Positions 36,388 to 44,625 of a DNA stretch of 64,000 nucleotides are shown piece after piece (positions within the stretch are counted from its first letter, which is position 1; every line of letters begins with the position of its first letter). The notes under the pieces were generated by a model. That model ran no database searches. It saw nothing but the letters and a program-made list of their open reading frames with translations, and had not been told where the DNA came from. Location: assembly GCA_037200985.1 (NCBI GenBank), contig JBBCGJ010000001.1, forward strand, positions 124,001 to 188,000. Direction: 5' to 3'. The DNA comes from Rhizomicrobium sp. GTDB lineage: Bacteria; Pseudomonadota; Alphaproteobacteria; Micropepsales; Micropepsaceae. The position numbers and the translations under genes are program-made.

Positions 36388-37410
36388 TCAGGATTTCTTG
36401 TGGCCGGCCAGCTTTTTCAGCGCCACGGTCTGGCGGTGCCATTCGCGCACCGGCATGGCGGGATAGCCGCCGACCGTCTCGCCCGCCGCGACGTCGCGCG
36501 TCACGCCGGCCTTGGCGGCCAGCCGCGCGCCGGCGCCGATGGTCAGGTGATCGCTGACGCCGACCTGTCCGCCCATCATCACATAGGGGCCGATCGTGGT
36601 GGAGCCGGCGATGCCGACCTGTCCCGCGATCAGGCAGTGATGGCCGATCTTCACATTGTGGGCGATGTGCACCAGGTTGTCGAACATCGTGCCCTTGCCG
36701 ATCACCGTGTCGCCGATGGCGCCGCGGTCGATGGCGCAATTGGCGCCGAGCTCGACATCGTCCTCGATGATCACGCGGCCGAGCTGCGGCACGCGGAGCA
36801 GGCCCTTGCCGCTGGGCACGAAGCTGAAGCCGGCGCTGCCGACGGTGACGTTGGGCGCCAGTGTCACGCGGTCGCCGATCAGGGCGAAGGCGATCACGCA
36901 ATTGGCGCCGATCACGCAATCGTCGCCGATCACCGTGCCCGGGCCGATCACGGCGTTGTAGCCGATGGTGCAGCGCGCGCCGATCCTGGCATTGGCGCCG
37001 ACCACGGCGCCGGAGCAGATCTGGGTGCCGGTGCCGACCAGGGCGCTGGCATGGACGGGGGTGAGGGCGTGCACGCCGGCGATGGGCGCGTCGGGCGGAT
37101 AGAACATGTGGCCGACCTGCGCGAAGGCCAGGCGCGGATTGTCGGTCAGCAGAAGCCAGGTCCCGTTGTGCTCGTGAACGGCGAGCCTGCGGTCGGTGAT
37201 CACCACGCTGGCGCCGGTATGGGCGAAGGCCTTGGAATATTCGCCGTCGCTGAACACGCTGATGTCGCCGCCGGCGGCGCTTTCCAGCGCCGCGACGTCG
37301 CGCACCAGGAAGTCCGACGACGAATTGTTGTCCATCTCCGCGCCGATATGCGCGGCAATGTCGCCGAGCGGGAACGGTCCCGCGCGGTCGAAGAATCTGT
37401 CATCGGTCAT
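36388..37410 (-). CDS. lpxD: UDP-3-O-acylglucosamine N-acyltransferase, copy B
   Basis: A second full-length LpxD (340 aa) beside copy A. It has the same opening [16 protein letters not shown], the hexapeptide beta-helix, the catalytic His in HIAHNVKIG (the more typical form of the motif), and the end [14 protein letters not shown]. Both copies keep all visible key residues, so neither looks inactive. The genes may differ in acyl-chain preference, as seen for LpxD paralogues elsewhere, but that is an inference. The lpxA/fabZ/bamA neighbours common around lpxD are not in this window. Confidence 0.95.
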   Translation of the reverse strand: MTDDRFFDRAGPFPLGDIAAHIGAEMDNNSSSDFLVRDVAALESAAGGDISVFSDGEYSKAFAHTGASVVITDRRLAVHEHNGTWLLLTDNPRLAFAQVGHMFYPPDAPIAGVHALTPVHASALVGTGTQICSGAVVGANARIGARCTIGYNAVIGPGTVIGDDCVIGANCVIAFALIGDRVTLAPNVTVGSAGFSFVPSGKGLLRVPQLGRVIIEDDVELGANCAIDRGAIGDTVIGKGTMFDNLVHIAHNVKIGHHCLIAGQVGIAGSTTIGPYVMMGGQVGVSDHLTIGAGARLAAKAGVTRDVAAGETVGGYPAMPVREWHRQTVALKKLAGHKKS

Positions 37411-37587
37411 GAACGTTTCCTGGGAGTTTGCGCAGTCTAGCAGAAAAGACGCAAAGGACACACCCGGGGCTGGAGACAAGGTAACCGGGACGAGGTAACC
37501 GAAAGTCTGGTTGCATGATGTCGCGGCGCTGGGTATGGCGGTGCGGGATCGGGGCACAATCCCTGACTTTGCCGGGAAATATACGAC

Positions 37588-38331
37588 GTGTTCGATCTGA
37601 TCATCACGCTCCTGCCGCTCGCCCTGATGGTCGCATGCGTGGTGCATGCGATCCGCAAGGGGAACATCTTTCCTTGGATTTACGTCATCGTGCTGCTGCC
37701 CGGCATCGGCAGCCTGATCTATCTGTTCATGGAGATTCTGCCGGAGATGGCGCGCAGCCGTGCCGCCGCCAAGCTCGGCTCCAATGTCCGCCAGATGGCC
37801 GATCCGCATCGCAGCCTGCGCGAGGCGCACCGCGCCGCCGAGATGGTGGGCTCGGTCGATGCCAAGCGCCAGCTTGCCGAGGAATATATCGCGCGCGGCG
37901 CCTATGCCGACGCGGTCGAGCTCTACCGCGACGCGGCGCAGGGCCAGTTCAAGGACGATCCGGCGCTGCTTCTGGGACTTGCCCGTGCGCAGTTCCTGAA
38001 CGGCGACCCGGCCGGGGCGCAGGCGAGCCTCGATGCGCTGCAGGCCGCCGATCCGAGTTTCGTGTCCGCCGACGCGCATCTGCTCTATGCCCGCGCGCTG
38101 GAAGGGCAGGGCAGGACGGACGACGCGCTCGCCGAGTACCGCAAGCTGGTCGGCTATTATCCGGGCGAGGAGGCGCGGGCGCGTTTCGCGATGCTGCTGG
38201 AGAAGACCGGCGCGCGCGACGAGGCGATGGAGGTCTACCGCCAGATCCTCAAGCTGCTCGATGGCGCGCCCGCGCGCTACAAGAAGGCGCAGAAGGAATG
38301 GGGCGACATCGCCCGGCGGGGGGCGCGGTAG
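37588..38331 (+). CDS. Membrane-anchored TPR protein
   Basis: A 247-aa protein with two N-terminal hydrophobic segments ([21 protein letters not shown] and [17 protein letters not shown]) that resemble a PLDc_N-type double helix. Four or so TPR-like helix pairs follow (e.g. [43 protein letters not shown]). It is probably a scaffold on the inner membrane with the TPRs in the cytoplasm. The GTG start at 37588 directly begins the first helix. It is divergent from lpxD copy B. No operon partner follows; a repeat lies downstream. Confidence 0.85.
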   Translation: MFDLIITLLPLALMVACVVHAIRKGNIFPWIYVIVLLPGIGSLIYLFMEILPEMARSRAAAKLGSNVRQMADPHRSLREAHRAAEMVGSVDAKRQLAEEYIARGAYADAVELYRDAAQGQFKDDPALLLGLARAQFLNGDPAGAQASLDALQAADPSFVSADAHLLYARALEGQGRTDDALAEYRKLVGYYPGEEARARFAMLLEKTGARDEAMEVYRQILKLLDGAPARYKKAQKEWGDIARRGAR

Positions 38332-38361
38332 TGTCCTGATTTAGAAGTTCGCGCTGCTTGG

Positions 38362-38450
38362 TGTCATCCGCCGCGAATGCGGCGGACCCAGGTGAAATCT
38401 GCACCACTGGAGCCGATTTCACCTGAGTGGCCGCAGTCGCGGCCGTGACA
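38362..38450. repeat. Palindromic repeat, TGTCATCCGCCGC type
   Basis: Starts TGTCATCCGCCGCGAATGCGGCGGACCCAGGTGAAATC and ends GATTTCACCTGAGTGGCCGCAGTCGCGGCCGTGACA. The AGGTGAAATC and GATTTCACCT blocks are exact complements and the ends are TGTCA/TGACA. It is one more member of the TGTCA-ended set, located between the TPR gene and an ABC-F gene remnant. Confidence 0.65.
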
Positions 38451-38505
38451 TCTTTGTTTTGAATTCAACGAACTTCTGGCTCAGGACACCAGCGCCGGCG
38501 CGGCT

Positions 38506-38596
38506 TCAGGCGCTCGCCAGCGCGGTCTCGCATTCTTCCTGCATCTTGATCCAGCGCGCCTCGACGTCGGCGAGCTTTTTCGCCGCGTCGGCGCGC
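38506..38596 (-). pseudogene. Detached copy of the ABC-F gene 3' end
   Basis: Bases 38511-38595 align with the last 85 bases or so of the ABC-F gene (39860-39944); by hand I count 74 matching positions. In the frame ending at 38506 it encodes ADAAKKLADVEARWIKMQEE..., nearly the same as the intact gene end ADAAKKLADVEARWLKMQEE. Beyond 38596 the similarity stops abruptly. The fragment has no start of its own. It is in direct orientation to the intact end and brackets a two-gene cassette. Confidence 0.85.
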
Positions 38597-38621
38597 CGGC
38601 TGCTTGCCGAAGCGCTGCGGT

Positions 38622-39035
38622 TTAAAGAGCGGACCGTGAAATCAAATGAAGGCCGATCGTGCCGTCGTATTTGGCGAGCGAGATCGCGATGAACACGGCC
38701 CAAAGAATGCTGGTTAGCGAGCCGATCAGAAAATACTCGGCTGAAAGTTGTTCGTCGAGTTCCTTATAGCGGGCTACTGTCTTTAGCGCGATTACCGCGG
38801 TGACGATATCCCAGCTGTTCATCAATAGGCCGGCGACGATCAAGGACCTCTCCAAAAGCCCGATGTACCGGCCGGCCCGGGGGCTGACTGACGGGAGCGA
38901 TGTCGGAGGATGGGCCTTCTTGGGAGTTTTCGGCACTCCGCTCCAAACCAGCAGGACGCGAACCACCTCATTGCCCGTTTGCCACAACAGTGGGACGGCA
39001 AACAGATAGATCAAAATCTGAAGTGCCGGAATCAT
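38622..39035 (-). CDS. DUF3307-like membrane protein, partner of SatD
   Basis: A 137-aa membrane protein with an N-terminal helix (IPALQILIYLFAVPLLW). Its C-terminal region GRYIGLLERSLIVAGLL, then VIALKTVARYKEL and AEYFLIGSLTSILWAVFIAI, matches the C-terminal part of DUF3307 proteins as I remember it (G-x-x-I-G-x-LER, then K-x-x-x-R, then AEY-x-LIG). DUF3307 proteins often sit next to SatD genes. The ATG at 39035 overlaps the SatD stop (ATGA). The N-terminal half does not look like full-length DUF3307, so it may be a shorter variant. Function unknown. Confidence 0.7.
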   Translation of the reverse strand: MIPALQILIYLFAVPLLWQTGNEVVRVLLVWSGVPKTPKKAHPPTSLPSVSPRAGRYIGLLERSLIVAGLLMNSWDIVTAVIALKTVARYKELDEQLSAEYFLIGSLTSILWAVFIAISLAKYDGTIGLHLISRSAL

Positions 39036-39709
39036 GCCGCTCCGTTCTCCTGGTCCAATGATGAGAGCGCGAATTCGATCGCTTCTTTTTGTTTCTTGTA
39101 ATACGCCCATTTTGCGGCCTCCAAGACTTTGTATACGGAGCGTATGCCGACCCCCATGTCTCTCGCCGTCTTGCCGATCGAGCTTCGTCGGTTGAGGCGA
39201 ATGTACCGGCGTTGCGTCGGAGTCCATTCCTCCTCGATTGCCGTAAGCGAGAGCCCGACCGCGTCAAGGAGCCGTTGGCGTGAAGGATCGTCATAAAGGG
39301 AGAAGCGGTAGACGTTCGGCTCGCGCTTATCGTTGAGTTTGCTGCGCGCTTGCGCCAAGCCGTCGCCCATCATGTTCCACGCGTTCTCGGTGTTTATCTT
39401 TGTATCCAGTCTCGCGATCCCGAGCACAAACCGGCAATTGACGCTCTTTTCGAGTAGGTCGGAACGCAGTTTTGTAATTATCTCGAAGCCTTTGGCCATC
39501 TCCCTTACAAGCCCTTGAAACTCGTCGCCCAATGTTATGGTCAGGGGTGAAAGCAGGGCGGCGCGATACTTCTTGTTGGCGGCTCTTATGGCGGAATTGA
39601 ATTCCCTGCTCAGGTCGCCGCCCGCTCGTTGGCCTTCGCTGTCGATGATGTCGCCCATGACGACCGCGAGCGTTTGGCGCGCGGTTCTCGATGTCGTTGC
39701 GCGCGCCAT
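39032..39709 (-). CDS. SatD-family protein with C-terminal HTH
   Basis: The 225-aa product has the SatD opening LAVVMGDIIDSEGQRAGGDL, the central ITLGDEFQGLV and the FVLGIARLDTKIN motif. Its C-terminal part, TPTQRRYIRLNRR, then SIGKTARDMGVGIRSVYKVLEA, reads as a helix-turn-helix. The family name comes from a streptococcal acid-tolerance locus; the biochemical role is unknown. ATG 39709 is used since the predicted promoter would start transcription about 30 bases upstream of it. It is coupled to the DUF3307-like gene. Codons are AT-richer than in neighbouring genes. Confidence 0.78.
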   Translation of the reverse strand: MARATTSRTARQTLAVVMGDIIDSEGQRAGGDLSREFNSAIRAANKKYRAALLSPLTITLGDEFQGLVREMAKGFEIITKLRSDLLEKSVNCRFVLGIARLDTKINTENAWNMMGDGLAQARSKLNDKREPNVYRFSLYDDPSRQRLLDAVGLSLTAIEEEWTPTQRRYIRLNRRSSIGKTARDMGVGIRSVYKVLEAAKWAYYKKQKEAIEFALSSLDQENGAA

Positions 39710-39749
39710 GGCTTGTCGTGCCTGTCCCGATAACGGTTCGTCGTGCAAT

Positions 39750-39777
39750 ATTGTACCAGTATTGGGTCATTTTACAA
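39750..39777 (-). promoter_or_regulatory. Promoter of the satD cassette
   Basis: On the minus strand, TTGTAA (39772-39777) and TACAAT (39750-39755) are spaced by 16 bases, a good sigma-70-type pair. The predicted start of transcription near 39743 gives a leader of about 33 bases before the satD ATG. The 12-base repeat TATTGGGTCATT (plus-strand reading) fills most of the spacer. Confidence 0.65.
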
Positions 39778-39837
39778 CCGCCCGCAGTATGACCTTATAT
39801 TGGGTCATTCGGCCGTGATGAACCGTTATTGGGACAA
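39760..39837. promoter_or_regulatory. Repeated operator-like boxes upstream of satD
   Basis: TATTGGGTCATT occurs exactly twice, at 39760-39771 and 39798-39809, and a third partial copy, TATTGGGACAA, begins at 39827. The first lies inside the promoter spacer and the second about 38 bases upstream. The boxes probably bind a repressor; SatD itself, with its C-terminal HTH, is the obvious candidate, but that is inference. Confidence 0.55.
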
Positions 39838-39854
39838 AACGAGGAGCGGCCGAT

Positions 39855-41738
39855 TTAAGCCAGCGCCAGCGCCGTCTCGTACTCTTCCTGCATTTTGAGC
39901 CAGCGTGCTTCGACGTCGGCGAGCTTCTTCGCCGCGTCGGCGCGCTTCTTGGAAACCGCCCTGCCCTTCGCGGGATCGCGGGTGAAGAGCAGAGGATCGC
40001 TGAGCGCCTTGTCGAGCTTCGCCAGCTCGGCGTTCAGCTCGGCGATCTGGTGCTCGGCGGCGTCGACCTTGTCCTTCAGCGGCTTGAGCTGGCGCCGCCG
40101 CTCGGCCGCCTCGCGGCGCTGCTCGTCCTTCGACTTGACGGGCGCGGCTTGCGCCTTGATCGCTTCCGGCGCCGGCTCGTCCGCCAGCAGGAAGCGGCGA
40201 TAGTCGTCGAGATCGCCCTCGAACGGGTTCACCTCGCCATTGGCCACCAGCAGCAGGCGGTCGGCCGTCGCTTCGAGCAGCCGGCGGTCGTGGCTGACCA
40301 GCACCACCGCGCCGTCGAAATCGTTCAGCGCCGAGAGCAATTCGCCGCGCGCGTCGATGTCGAGATGGTTGGTCGGCTCGTCGAGGATCAGCAGGTTCGG
40401 CTTGTCGAGCGTCGCCAGCGCCAGCATCAGCCGCGCCCGCTCGCCGCCGGAGAGGTTGCCGACCAGCGTGAGCTGCTTGTTGGCCGAGAAGCCGAAGCCG
40501 CCGAGCTGGGTGCGCACCTCCTGCACCGTCAGCCTGGGCCGCAGGTTCTGCAAGGTCTGGATCGGCGTGATGCCGCCCTGCAATTCCTCGAGCTGGTGCT
40601 GCGCGAAATAGCCGGGGATCATCTTGCGCGAACGGACGATCTCGCCCGCCATCGGCTCCAGCTTCTCGGCCAGGAGCTTGGCCAGCGTCGACTTGCCGTT
40701 GCCGTTCTTGCCGAGCAGCGCGATGCGGTCGTCGGGATCGAAGCGCAGCGAGATGTTGGAGAGCACCGGCTTGCCGGGCTCGTAACCGATGGCGACGCGG
40801 TCCATCGTGATCAGCGGCGGCGCCGCCTCGACCGCCTTGGGCAGGCGGATGGGCGCGACATGCTCGTCGAGCGGAATGTCGATGCGCTCCATCTTGGCGA
40901 TCATCTTCATGCGGCTCTGCGCCTGGCGCGCCTTGGTCGCCTTGGCGCGGAAGCGGTCCACGAAGCTCTGCAGGTGCGCGCGCCGCGCCTCCTGCTTCTT
41001 CTGCGCCGCGGTGTCGAGGGCGCGCTGCAGCGCGCGGGTGTCGACGAAGGTGTCGTAATTGCCGGTATAGAGCTTCAGCTTGCCGTGCTCGAGATGCAGG
41101 ATGAACTCGGCCGCGGTGTTGAGGAGGTCGCGGTCGTGGCTGACGATCAGGACCGTGCCGCGATAGCGCAGGAGGAAGTTCTCCAGCCACATCACGCCTT
41201 CGAGGTCGAGATAGTTGGTCGGCTCGTCGAGCAGGAGCAGGTCCGGGGCGGAAAACAGGATGGCGGCGAGCGCCACGCGCATGCGCCAGCCGCCGGAGAA
41301 CTCCGCGCAGGGGCGAAGCTGGTCGGCCGCCGAGAAGCCGAGGCCGGCCAGGATCTCCGCCGCTCGCGCCGGCGCCGTATAGGCGTCGATGGCGTCGAGC
41401 CTGTGATAGATGTCGCCCAGCGCGTGCGCGTCGGCCTCGTGCTCGGCCTGGGCGAGCAGCCGCGTGCGCTCGGGATCGGCCGCCAGCACCGTGTCGATCA
41501 GGCTGACCTCGGTGCCCGGCGCCTCCTGCGCCACCGCGCCGAGGCGCCAGGCGCTCGGCCAGCTCACCTGGCCGTCGTCGGGATGAAGCTGGCCGAGGAT
41601 GACCTTGAGCAGCGTCGATTTGCCCGCGCCATTGCGTCCCACCAGGCCGATGCGCCGCCCGGCGGGGAGGCTCGCGGTCGCCCCGTCCAGGATTTCGCGG
41701 CCCGCGATGCGGACGATGAGGTTGTCGATGCTCAGCAT
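39855..41738 (-). CDS. ABC-F family ATPase (Uup/YheS-like)
   Basis: A 627-aa soluble protein with two ABC ATPase domains and no membrane segments, as in ABC-F translation factors. Walker A GRNGAGKST and the ABC-F linker FSGGWRMRVALA with LLLLDEPTNYLD are in the first domain; GKNGNGKST, LSGGERARLMLA and LILDEPTNHLD in the second. The interdomain linker (AHLQSFVDRFRAKATKARQAQ) and the coiled-coil C-terminal extension (KPLKDKVDAAEHQIAELNAEL) are present. The start is ATG 41738. The final 85 bases have a diverged duplicate at 38511-38595, across the satD cassette. Confidence 0.93.
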   Translation of the reverse strand: MLSIDNLIVRIAGREILDGATASLPAGRRIGLVGRNGAGKSTLLKVILGQLHPDDGQVSWPSAWRLGAVAQEAPGTEVSLIDTVLAADPERTRLLAQAEHEADAHALGDIYHRLDAIDAYTAPARAAEILAGLGFSAADQLRPCAEFSGGWRMRVALAAILFSAPDLLLLDEPTNYLDLEGVMWLENFLLRYRGTVLIVSHDRDLLNTAAEFILHLEHGKLKLYTGNYDTFVDTRALQRALDTAAQKKQEARRAHLQSFVDRFRAKATKARQAQSRMKMIAKMERIDIPLDEHVAPIRLPKAVEAAPPLITMDRVAIGYEPGKPVLSNISLRFDPDDRIALLGKNGNGKSTLAKLLAEKLEPMAGEIVRSRKMIPGYFAQHQLEELQGGITPIQTLQNLRPRLTVQEVRTQLGGFGFSANKQLTLVGNLSGGERARLMLALATLDKPNLLILDEPTNHLDIDARGELLSALNDFDGAVVLVSHDRRLLEATADRLLLVANGEVNPFEGDLDDYRRFLLADEPAPEAIKAQAAPVKSKDEQRREAAERRRQLKPLKDKVDAAEHQIAELNAELAKLDKALSDPLLFTRDPAKGRAVSKKRADAAKKLADVEARWLKMQEEYETALALA

Positions 41739-41820
41739 GGCGGCGGGCGTATAGCACGGCTTGCGCCCTAGCCAATCCCACGGCATAAGGCCCGCGATTT
41801 TCACGCATCCGGAGACGTCC

Positions 41821-42243
41821 ATGGCCGTCGAGCGCACCCTTTCCATCATCAAGCCGGACGCGACGCGCCGGAACCTGACCGGCGCCATCGTCGACCGCTT
41901 CGAGAAGGCCGGCCTTCGCGTCATCGCGTCGCGCCGCATCCGGCTCTCCCAGGCCCAGGCCGAAGCCTTCTACGGCGTGCACCGCGAGCGGCCGTTCTTC
42001 GCCAGCCTCGTCACTTTCATGACCTCCGGCCCGGTCGTGGTGCAGGTTCTGGAAGGTCCGAACGCCATCGCCAAGAACCGCGAAGTGATGGGCGCGACCA
42101 ATCCGGCCAACGCCGCCGCCGGCACGATCCGCAAGGATTTCGCCGAGTCGATCGAGGCCAACTCGGTCCACGGCTCCGACGCGCCCGAGACCGCGGCGCA
42201 GGAGATCGCGTTCTTCTTCTCCGGGCTCGATATCGTCCCCTGA
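41821..42243 (+). CDS. ndk: Nucleoside diphosphate kinase
   Basis: Ndk transfers gamma-phosphate between nucleoside tri- and diphosphates. The 140-aa product starts [13 protein letters not shown] with Lys11, and carries the active-site His117 in [10 protein letters not shown]. The length is standard. It is divergent from the ABC-F gene across an 82-base gap that must hold its promoter. A tiny membrane-tail gene follows 58 bases downstream. Confidence 0.97.
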   Translation: MAVERTLSIIKPDATRRNLTGAIVDRFEKAGLRVIASRRIRLSQAQAEAFYGVHRERPFFASLVTFMTSGPVVVQVLEGPNAIAKNREVMGATNPANAAAGTIRKDFAESIEANSVHGSDAPETAAQEIAFFFSGLDIVP

Positions 42244-42301
42244 CAGGCAGCCAATGCCGGCGTGCCGCGTTCCCTACCGTCCAACCATGTGAGGGAATGC
42301 C

Positions 42302-42469
42302 ATGTCCGTCGCCGCCGCAGCCGAGCTCGCCGAAGACCTCGAAGCCGACGCCTACGAAGCCATAGACGAAACCAAGGACGCGGTGATCCAGTTCGTCCGC
42401 GAACAGCCGATGACCGCGCTGATCGTGACCTTCCTGGTCGGCGTGCTGATCGGCAAGGTTATCCTCTAA
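42302..42469 (+). CDS. Tiny tail-anchored protein, ElaB/YqjD-like
   Basis: A 55-aa frame, too short for most gene finders, starting at ATG 42302 shortly after TGTGAGGGAATGCC. Its N-terminal half is an acidic amphipathic helix (AELAEDLEADAYEAIDETKD), and it ends with a hydrophobic helix, MTALIVTFLVGVLIGKVIL. The layout resembles ElaB/YqjD (DUF883-type) proteins, which have a soluble helix and a C-terminal membrane helix and, in E. coli, bind ribosomes at the membrane. The resemblance is by layout only. Confidence 0.68.
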   Translation: MSVAAAAELAEDLEADAYEAIDETKDAVIQFVREQPMTALIVTFLVGVLIGKVIL

Positions 42470-42530
42470 GCCACGCGACAAGCCCTCCGCCAGGCGCTAG
42501 CCTCCCGCCATCCTGCGGGAGGACGCGCAT

Positions 42531-43373
42531 ATGCAAGGCAAGACCATCGTCGTCACGGGCGGCACCTCCGGCATCGGCGAGGTCGCCGCGATCCGGCTGG
42601 CGCAGCAGGGCGCCCGCATCGTCCTCGTCGCCCGCGACCGCGCCCGCGCCGATGCGACCCTCGCGAAGCTGAAGACGGCCAATCCCGCCGCCGCGCACAC
42701 GGTGCATCTCGCCGACCTCTCCGCCATCGCCGAAATGAAGCGCGTCGCGGGCGAGATCGCGGCCGCCGAACCGGCCATCGACGTGCTGATCAACAATGCG
42801 GGGGCCGTATTCACGACGCGGCAGGAAAGCGTCGACGGGCTGGAGATGACCTTCGCCGTCAACCACATGGCCTATTTCGTCGTCACGAATGTCCTGTTGC
42901 CGAATCTGAAGGCGACGTCGGGCGCGCGCATCGTCTCCACCGCCTCCACCGCGCATCGCGCCGCCAAGCTCGATTTCGCCGACCTGCAGCTGAAAAAGGG
43001 CTTCAGCACCTTCCGCGCCTACGGCAATTCGAAGCTGTGCAACATCCTGTTCACCCGCGAACTCGCGCGGCGGCTGGACGTCACCGGCGTCACCGCCAAT
43101 TGCCTGCATCCCGGCGGCGTCAATACGCGCTTCGGCTCCAACAATGGCGGCGTCACCGGCGTCCTTTTCAAGATCGCCATGGGCATTTTCGGCATCTCGC
43201 CGGAAGAGGGCGCCAAGACCATCATCCACCTGGCTTCGTCGCGCGACGTCGCGACGATCAGCGGCGAATATTTCTACAAGTGCAAGGTCGCCGAGCCGAC
43301 CTTGGCGGCGCAGGACGACGACGCCGCGAAAAGGCTGTGGGACGTGTCGGCGAAGCTTGCCGGCCTGTCCTAG
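42531..43373 (+). CDS. Short-chain dehydrogenase, retinol-dehydrogenase-like
   Basis: A 280-aa SDR oxidoreductase with the NAD(P) motif TGGTSGIGEVAA (residues about 9-20), LVARDRARA favouring NADP, the NNAG motif, and the catalytic Tyr-Lys in AYGNSKL. The pattern VNHMAYFVVTNVLLP, then STASTAHRAAKLDF, is typical of the retinol dehydrogenase-like subgroup. The substrate is not predictable. It converges on the DoxX-like gene, overlapping its stop by four bases. Confidence 0.9.
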   Translation: MQGKTIVVTGGTSGIGEVAAIRLAQQGARIVLVARDRARADATLAKLKTANPAAAHTVHLADLSAIAEMKRVAGEIAAAEPAIDVLINNAGAVFTTRQESVDGLEMTFAVNHMAYFVVTNVLLPNLKATSGARIVSTASTAHRAAKLDFADLQLKKGFSTFRAYGNSKLCNILFTRELARRLDVTGVTANCLHPGGVNTRFGSNNGGVTGVLFKIAMGIFGISPEEGAKTIIHLASSRDVATISGEYFYKCKVAEPTLAAQDDDAAKRLWDVSAKLAGLS

Positions 43374-43756
43374 TCCCGCATCAGGGGGATCAGGCCGCGC
43401 AGCGCGGGCGAGCGCAGGAACAGCCCGCCCCAGACGAACAATCCGAGATAGACCCCGAACAGCACATGGGAGAACAGCGGCGCCTTGTGCTGAAGCTGCA
43501 CCGCGATGGCGCCGCCGAGATAGCCGGTGACCAGGATCGCGCCCAGCAGCGCGGTGCGCGGAAAAGCATAGAGCAGCGTCGCGACGAGCAGGATCGCGCC
43601 CAGCGTCGTGACCAGCGCCGGATCGAAGCCGAGCCCCGCCGTCGCCTCCACCGAAACGCGCGCGCCCGCCACCTTCATCCCCGCATCCATCAGCAGGAAC
43701 AGCACCGCCAGCGCGCTCAGCACATAGCCGGTCCAAAGCATTGCCGTGTTGTTCAA
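43370..43756 (-). CDS. DoxX-like membrane protein
   Basis: A 128-aa protein with four hydrophobic helices (MLWTGYVLSALAVLFLLMD, VTTLGAILLVATLLYAF, TALLGAILVTGYLGGAIAV, HVLFGVYLGLFVWGGLFL), as in the DoxX_2 family of unknown function. The TTG at 43756 follows GGGGGATCCG and is my chosen start; the ATG at 43741 is an alternative. It is the third gene of an ArsR-AHSA1-DoxX unit, an arrangement common in bacteria; it begins 9 bases after the AHSA1 stop. Confidence 0.85.
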   Translation of the reverse strand: MNNTAMLWTGYVLSALAVLFLLMDAGMKVAGARVSVEATAGLGFDPALVTTLGAILLVATLLYAFPRTALLGAILVTGYLGGAIAVQLQHKAPLFSHVLFGVYLGLFVWGGLFLRSPALRGLIPLMRD

Positions 43757-43765
43757 CGGATCCCC

Positions 43766-44212
43766 CTAGCGACCAAGATAGATGTCGAGCCGGCCGAACG
43801 TGCTGCCCCAGCCATAGGTATGGCCCTCGGCGCTCGCGTCCGATTTGAGGCCCGTCTGCGTGAATTCCATCCGCGTGCGGCCATCCGCGGTCTCGCGCAG
43901 CACCACCGTCACCAGCGTGTCGACGCCCGGCCCGTCGGGATGGTTGGTGCCTTCCCAGCGGAAGCTGAAGACCAGCCGCTCCGGCGGCTCGACCGTGTGA
44001 TAGCGGCCCGATTGCCAGAGCATCTCGGTGCCGCCGGCGGCGCGCAGCCCGGCCCGCCAGGCGCCGCCCGGCCGCACATCGGCCTCGACCTCGGCGGCCG
44101 GCCATTCGATCGGCCCGAGCCATCGCACGATGGCGCGCGGATCGGTCCATGCCGCCCACACCACGTCGCGCGGCGCATCGAATTCGCGCACGATCCGCAG
44201 CTCAGCGCCCAT
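43766..44212 (-). CDS. SRPBCC (AHSA1-like) domain protein
   Basis: A 148-aa START/Bet v1-fold protein of the AHSA1 type. It opens with LRIVREFDAPRDVVWAAWTDP, a signature of the family, and has RLVFSFRWEGTN and TRMEFTQTGL strands. Such proteins form a ligand cavity; the ligand is unknown. The start overlaps the end of the ArsR-like regulator by 11 bases, so the two are translationally coupled, and the regulator presumably controls both. Confidence 0.9.
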   Translation of the reverse strand: MGAELRIVREFDAPRDVVWAAWTDPRAIVRWLGPIEWPAAEVEADVRPGGAWRAGLRAAGGTEMLWQSGRYHTVEPPERLVFSFRWEGTNHPDGPGVDTLVTVVLRETADGRTRMEFTQTGLKSDASAEGHTYGWGSTFGRLDIYLGR

Positions 44213-44540
44213 CGCGGCCCTCCTTGCGCGTGCGCGCGAGATAGGCGTCGAGCCGGTCGAAGCTGCCGCCCCAGAAGATGCGGTAGCGGTCCATCCAGGC
44301 CGCGATCTCCTTGAGCGCCGCCTTGTCGACGCGCGCCGGGCGCGTCTGCGCCCGGCGGCCGCGGCTCACCAGGCCGGCGCGCTCCAGCACCTTGAGATGC
44401 TTGGAGACGGCGGGCAGCGTCATGTCGAACGGCTTGGCCAGTTCGCTCAGCGTCGTCTCGCCAAGGGCGAGCCGCGCGAAGATCGCGCGCCGCGTCGGAT
44501 CGGCGAGGGCCGACAATTTTGCGCTGAGAAGGTCGGCCAA
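44202..44540 (-). CDS. ArsR/SmtB-type transcriptional regulator
   Basis: A 112-aa winged-helix regulator. The N-terminal KLSALADPTRRAIFARLALGETTLSELAKPF is the standard ArsR start, the recognition helix is in TLPAVSKHLKVLERAGLVSRGR, and a C-terminal WMDRYRIFWGGSFDRLDAYL tail is typical of regulators paired with AHSA1 proteins. No Cys metal site is seen, so metal sensing is unlikely. It heads the unit with AHSA1 and DoxX-like genes and has a perfect palindrome just upstream. Confidence 0.92.
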   Translation of the reverse strand: MADLLSAKLSALADPTRRAIFARLALGETTLSELAKPFDMTLPAVSKHLKVLERAGLVSRGRRAQTRPARVDKAALKEIAAWMDRYRIFWGGSFDRLDAYLARTRKEGRDGR

Positions 44541-44545
44541 GGATC

Positions 44546-44557
44546 AACCGATCGGTT
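44546..44557. promoter_or_regulatory. Palindromic operator candidate for the ArsR-like regulator
   Basis: AACCGATCGGTT is a perfect 12-base palindrome lying 5 bases upstream of the regulator start, in an AT-richer patch (ATAAACCGATCGGTTGAT on the minus strand). The position suits autoregulation by an ArsR-type dimer. Confidence 0.5.
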
Positions 44558-44625
44558 TATTTACCGCAAGGTTTGGTAAGGGATGCGGCGAAACCTGTCA
44601 ATCGCCGCCGTCATCGGTGCGGATT

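Noticed and set aside
37479..37502. Short direct repeat AGGTAACCG upstream of the TPR gene
   Set aside because: Two 9-base copies only, no promoter-like context that I could support; may be chance.
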